Shown here: positions 59,304 through 64,000 of the stretch, in pieces
How the letters are laid out: every line of letters starts with the position of its first letter
Numbering within the stretch: position 1 is the stretch's first letter
Assembly: GCF_008000895.1 (NCBI RefSeq)
Contig: NZ_CP042823.1
Span: 558,001-622,000 of the forward strand
Length of the DNA stretch: 64,000 bases
From: Methylobacterium sp. WL1
GTDB lineage: Bacteria; Pseudomonadota; Alphaproteobacteria; Rhizobiales; Beijerinckiaceae
Direction: 5' to 3'
Position numbers and translations under genes: made by a program
Notes under the pieces: generated by a model
What the model saw: the letters and a program-made list of their open reading frames with translations, nothing else
Databases searched by the model: none
Told to the model about the DNA's origin: nothing

Positions 59304-59876
59304 GTGAGCGTCAAGCCGAGCCTTCCCCGTGTCGTCGCCTTCTCCGGGAGTGCCAAACGACCGTCGCGGACCCGCGATCTCGTGACGGCGGTCGGCGCCG
59401 AGCTCGGGCGGCTGCGCCGGATCGAGCTGACCGTCTACGATCTGGTCGATGCTGGCCCGGGCATCGGGGCGTCGCTGCGCGAGGACCTGCCCCTGCCGGC
59501 GGCGCACCTGATCGCGGCGATCGAGGGCGCGGACGCCCTGATCGTCGGGACGCCGGTCTACCAGGGCGGCTATGCCGGGCTGTTCAAGCACGTCTTCGAC
59601 TTCGTCGATCCGGCGCGGATGGCGGGTATGCCGGTGGTGCTCACCGCCACGGGCGGCGGCCTGCGCCACGCCCTGGTGGTCGAGCACGGCCTGCGCCCGC
59701 TGTTCGGCTTCTTCGCGGCCCACGTCGCACCGACCTCGGTCTATGCCGGCCCCGAGGACATGGCCGACGGGCAGATCACCGACGCCACCGTGGCGGCCCG
59801 CCTCGCCGCGGCGGCGGTGGAGCTGGCCGCGCTCTTGGACGTGGCCCGGGCGATCGACGCCGGCGCGGCGGCCTGA
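59304..59876 (+). CDS. NAD(P)H-dependent FMN reductase, MsuE/SsuE type
   Basis: This 190-aa flavodoxin-like protein has the FMN-binding start VVAFSGSAKRPSRTRDL and LIVGTPVYQGGYAGLFKHVFDFVD, cut to GTPVYQGGYAGLFKHVFD. The GGGLRHALVVEHGLRPLFGFF region is typical of SsuE/MsuE, which supply FMNH2 to sulfonate monooxygenases. No sulfonate gene adjoins it. The start is a GTG at 59304; longer upstream frames contain no family sequence. Confidence 0.85.
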   Translation: MSVKPSLPRVVAFSGSAKRPSRTRDLVTAVGAELGRLRRIELTVYDLVDAGPGIGASLREDLPLPAAHLIAAIEGADALIVGTPVYQGGYAGLFKHVFDFVDPARMAGMPVVLTATGGGLRHALVVEHGLRPLFGFFAAHVAPTSVYAGPEDMADGQITDATVAARLAAAAVELAALLDVARAIDAGAAA

Positions 59877-60023
59877 CGCGGGAGCGTCGCCGGTTTGCAG
59901 CGGGCCGGGAGCGGTTCTACACCGTCAGAATGGCATCGTTCTAAACCGTGATCGGGCCCGGCGTGGGTTGAGTTCGCCTGTCCGTTCCAGCCCGCGGTGG
60001 ACGAAGCCCATCCGCGAGGGATC

Positions 60024-60650
60024 ATGGCAGGTTCAATCATCTCGGCCGGCAAGAAGGCGGACCGGAAGGCGGGCGCGCCGCTTCCCGCCACCTACGTCAC
60101 GGCGTCCGGCCTGCCGCGCCACCATCCGGTGTCGCAGGCGCTGCACTGGGTCACGGCGGCCCTGGCGCTGGCGGTCCTGCCGCTGGCCTGGGTGGCGGTG
60201 AGCCTGCCGCCGGACCCCGCCAAGGGCAGCCTGTTCGTTCTCCACAAATCGGTCGGGCTGACGATCCTGGCGATCGTGGTCCTGCGGATCGTCTGGCGCA
60301 TGATCCGGCCGGCGCCGCCGGATCCCCAGGCGCCACGGCTGCTGACGCTGATCGGTCGCGTCAACCATTGGCTGCTCTACGCGATCTTCCTGATCATGCC
60401 GATCAGCGGCTACCTGCTGAGCGCGCTCTCGGGACGGTCCACGCCGTATTTCTGGCTGTTCACCATCCCGGGCCTGACCAAGGACGACGGCGCGCAGAAG
60501 ATCGCCGAGTCGATCCACCTCGTCGGGCAATGGTTCGTCTACGCCCTGGTGCTGCTGCACGTCGCCGGCACGGCCTGGCACCTCATGATCCGCCGGGACG
60601 GCCTGCTGGAGCGGATGCTTCCGGTCCAGGACGGGCGCGGATTGCGTTGA
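60024..60650 (+). CDS. Cytochrome b561
   Basis: This 208-aa di-haem membrane protein transfers electrons across the inner membrane. It has four transmembrane helices with haem-ligand histidines in SQALHWVTAALALAVLPLAW, LHKSVGLTILAIVVLRIVWR (trimmed), NHWLLYAIFLIMPISGY and LLHVAGTAWHLMIRRD. The N-terminus before HHPVSQALHW is cytosolic. The ATG at 60024 follows GCGAGGG. The electron partners are unknown. Confidence 0.9.
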   Translation: MAGSIISAGKKADRKAGAPLPATYVTASGLPRHHPVSQALHWVTAALALAVLPLAWVAVSLPPDPAKGSLFVLHKSVGLTILAIVVLRIVWRMIRPAPPDPQAPRLLTLIGRVNHWLLYAIFLIMPISGYLLSALSGRSTPYFWLFTIPGLTKDDGAQKIAESIHLVGQWFVYALVLLHVAGTAWHLMIRRDGLLERMLPVQDGRGLR

Positions 60651-60754
60651 GGCGGTCGCCGCCGGGGTGGATACCGGCAGGGCGTCGGCGAGCGCGTCAC
60701 ATCCAGGACTGAACGCCGTCCCCGATCGCACCGCGACCGGGAACGGCGCTCGGA

Positions 60755-61650
60755 TCAGTCGACCCGGCGCAGCACGAAGGTCGTCCCGACCTCGGGCTCG
60801 CGCCGCCAGCGGCCGTCGCCGCTCGGCACCAAGTCGATGGTGTGGCCGCGCTTGGCGGTGAGCGTCATGCGGCCGTTGGCGTAGCGCCAGCGGACGGGAT
60901 CGAACACTTCGAGCCCGCCATCGTGGCAGCCCGGGACCACGTGGACGCCGCCGCCGGCCCCGTCGAGGGTGATCCGGCAGGTGTCGCGCTCCTGGAATCG
61001 ATCGAGGGCGTAGGTGCCCGGCGCGGGCCCCGGCGCCGCCGTGGCGGTCGCGGCCGTGGTGCGCTGCAGTTCGGCGGGCACCGACGGCGCCGTCTGCAGC
61101 GGAGCGTTCGTTGCGGGCGCCGCCTCGATCCCCGCGATGGCTGGGGGAGCGGGCGGGCGCATCGCCGCGATGTCGAGGGGCACCAGGCTGTAGGTCTCGC
61201 CACCGTCCGGCTTGGCGACGAGGCTGCGCTGGTCCGGCCGCCGGACGAATTCGAGGATCGGGCGGACGTTCCGGTCCACCAGGCGCACGCCCCGGTCGCT
61301 GAACAGCCAGCCGGCGACGCCGTTCACGATCGGCAGGGCGCGCCGGCACCCGGCCGGGAAGCTGATGCGCTGGCCGGCCTCGCCGTTCTCGCTCCGCAGG
61401 GTCATGACGCAGCGGCGGTTGGTGCCGTCGCGCGACAGGTCCCAGGTCCCCGGCACCTCGCTGAGCCGCTCGGGGAGGCTCGGCGGGGCAGGGGGGGCCG
61501 CTTGTATCGCCGTCGGGGGCGCGGCGAGCGTCCCCGGGTCCAGGAGGCTCGGCTCGGGGGCCGTGGAGGGGCGGCGAAGTCCTCCTGCGCCGTCGCCGGC
61601 CGCGGCGCCAGGGCCAGGGCGGCGAGCAGCGCAGCCTGTACGGGTCTCAC
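60755..61650 (-). pseudogene. Exported AprI/Inh-like double-domain protein, frameshifted
   Basis: The GTG at 61650 overlaps the stop of the dehydrogenase gene. A signal peptide (VQAALLAALALAPRPATAQ) opens it. Near 61567 the frame must shift by one base so that the segment APEPSLLDPGTLAAPP links to LSEVPGTWDLSRDG. Two AprI/Inh-type domains follow: GTWDLSRDGTNRRCVMTL to FVRRPDQ, then GTYALDRFQERDTCRITLDG to GRWRREPEVGTTFVLRR. Each has the expected two cysteines and a beta-barrel pattern. AprI/Inh proteins inhibit serralysin-type metalloproteases in the periplasm. The duplication is unusual. Confidence 0.7.
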
Positions 61651-62612
61651 GCGGGCGGGCTCCAGGGTGTCTCGGTCACGGGGGTCAGCGGGCCCCGACC
61701 CTCGAACCACGACAACACGTTGTCGACCACGAGTTGGGCCATCGCCGTGCGGGTATGCTCGGAGGCTGAGCCGACATGCGGCAGCAGCACGGTCTTGTCG
61801 AGGGCGGCCAGCTCCGCCGGCACGTGCGGCTCGTTCTCGAACACGTCGAGGCCGGCCCCCAGGATCGTGCCCGCCTGAAGCGCGGCGATCAGCGCAGCCT
61901 CGTCGACGAGGCTGCCGCGGGCGACGTTGATCAGGATGCCCTCGGGTCCCAGTGCCTCCAGGACGGCGGCATCCACCAGCTTGCGGGTGTCGTCGCCCCC
62001 GGGGGCGACCACGATCAGGATGTGGACCGCCCGCGCCATGGCGATCAGGCTGTCGTGATAGGTGTAGGCGATGCCCGCCTTCCGGCTGCGGCCGTGATAG
62101 TCGATCGTGACGCCGAAGCTCTCCAGGCGATGGGCGATCGCCTGCCCGATCCGGCCGAGCCCCAGGATGCCGACCCGCCTCCCGCGCAGGGACGCGGTGA
62201 GCGGGAACGGCGCCTTCGGCCAGTGGCCCGCCCGCAGGTAGCGGTCCGCCTGCGGGAGCCGCCGGACGGTCGCCAGCACCAGGCCGACGGCGAGATCGGC
62301 GACCTCGTCGGTGAGCACGTCGGGCGTGTTGGTGACGACGATGCCGCGCCGATGCGCCTCGACCGCGTCGACGCCGTCGTAGCCGACGCCGAAATTGGCG
62401 ATCAGTTCGAGCTTCGGCAGCCGCTCCATCAGGGCGGCATCGACTTGGCCGCCGACGCAGAGCCCCCGGATCCGCGGCCCGATCTCGGCCAGCTTGGCGT
62501 TCGGATCCGCGACGCCCGCGAGCCGGTGCACGGTGAAGCGCTCCTCGAAGGCGGCCTCGACCAGCGGATGCATCGTCTTGAGCAGCAGGATCTCGGGCGG
62601 CGCTTCGGACAT
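61647..62612 (-). CDS. 2-hydroxyacid dehydrogenase (hydroxypyruvate/glyoxylate reductase-like)
   Basis: This 321-aa NAD(P)-dependent D-2-hydroxyacid dehydrogenase has the Rossmann motif GRRVGILGLGRIGQAIAHRL (trimmed to GILGLGRIGQAIA). It also has VTNTPDVLTDEVADLAVGL, the catalytic Arg in INVARGSLVDEAAL, the Glu in DVFENEPHVPAEL and the His in LLPHVGSASEHTR. Glyoxylate or hydroxypyruvate are likely substrates, as in methylotroph serine-cycle metabolism, but this is not shown. The AprI-like gene starts inside its stop (GTGA). Confidence 0.92.
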   Translation of the reverse strand: MSEAPPEILLLKTMHPLVEAAFEERFTVHRLAGVADPNAKLAEIGPRIRGLCVGGQVDAALMERLPKLELIANFGVGYDGVDAVEAHRRGIVVTNTPDVLTDEVADLAVGLVLATVRRLPQADRYLRAGHWPKAPFPLTASLRGRRVGILGLGRIGQAIAHRLESFGVTIDYHGRSRKAGIAYTYHDSLIAMARAVHILIVVAPGGDDTRKLVDAAVLEALGPEGILINVARGSLVDEAALIAALQAGTILGAGLDVFENEPHVPAELAALDKTVLLPHVGSASEHTRTAMAQLVVDNVLSWFEGRGPLTPVTETPWSPPA

Positions 62613-62875
62613 CTCACACTCCCTGTTTGGCCGCTCGCTGCTGCGACCGGCGGTTTGGATTCGGCATAGGGCCTGCCGCCGGTCCGGCGCCAGCCATGCC
62701 CGGCCCCGGGCGGTGACATCCGGCGGCCGGCGCCGTGCGGCAGGGCGAAGACACGACGGGACCAGGACACGACGAGACGAGGACTCGCCCCTTTCGAAAT
62801 TCGCCCGCGATGCCTACTAAGGAAGACGCATTATCGCGAGAGCTCTGCACCGATCCCATTCGAAGACGAAAACCG

Positions 62876-64000
<1,125 letters not shown>

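Overview
The window reads as chromosome of a GC-rich alphaproteobacterium, most likely a Methylobacterium-type member of the Rhizobiales (inference). The evidence is G/C-dominated codon third positions, an F0 ATP synthase operon with both b and b' subunits, a CcrM GANTC methyltransferase, a DivL-type kinase carrying Tyr at the phospho-His site, a split Tol cluster and a PHA-system protein. I saw no rRNA, tRNA, CRISPR array, complete insertion sequence or prophage. Most genes are housekeeping genes, with a few accessory or decayed patches.

Layout. 0-3.4 kb: the F0 operon atpI-atpB-atpE-b'-b on the minus strand, with a clear promoter and a rho-independent terminator. 3.4-7.5 kb: a periplasmic DsbA-like oxidoreductase, a DUF721 protein, mutY and ccrM. 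8-12.6 kb: an RlpA-like protein, a PHA-system protein, a proline-rich small protein, an Uup-type ABC-F ATPase and an M32 carboxypeptidase. 12.9-17.6 kb: an SbcC/SbcD-like (YhaN/YhaO-like) nuclease pair full of frameshifts. 17.9-25.5 kb: an AraC regulator, katG, an EEP-family phosphodiesterase, a cardiolipin synthase and an enoyl-CoA hydratase. 25.5-27.1 kb: a decayed patch with a broken zeta-toxin-like kinase, its small upstream partner and an acyl-CoA synthetase fragment. 27.4-38.9 kb: ung, hemH, a parvulin, secA, bioD, kup and ahcY.

39-44.5 kb: divL preceded by clustered GANTC sites, an MFS exporter, and a lower-GC GSU2403-type nucleotidyltransferase with a perfect inverted repeat upstream. 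44.5-52.4 kb: tolB-tolA-tolR-tolQ, an HpaI-type aldolase, ybgC, a DUF4142 protein and ruvB. 52.6-55.5 kb: small secreted proteins, a GGDEF protein with a degenerate receiver and a LuxR-type regulator with an upstream palindrome. 55.8-64 kb: topoisomerase IB, a frameshifted glycosyltransferase, a methyltransferase, an FMN reductase, a cytochrome b561, a frameshifted AprI/Inh-type protein, a 2-hydroxyacid dehydrogenase and the start of leuC.

Themes. CcrM and DivL both belong to the alphaproteobacterial cell-cycle circuit, and several GANTC sites lie just upstream of divL. MutY, Ung, RuvB and the SbcCD-like pair serve DNA repair. Tol proteins, RlpA and cardiolipin synthase serve the envelope. 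The frameshifts concentrate in 13.4-16.8 kb, with isolated cases near 58.26 and 61.57 kb. They leave coding character intact on both sides, so base-calling or assembly error is as likely as decay. I found no clearly new multi-gene system; the best leads are the divL GANTC cluster, the orphan nucleotidyltransferase, the LuxR-gene palindrome and the decayed zeta-type locus.
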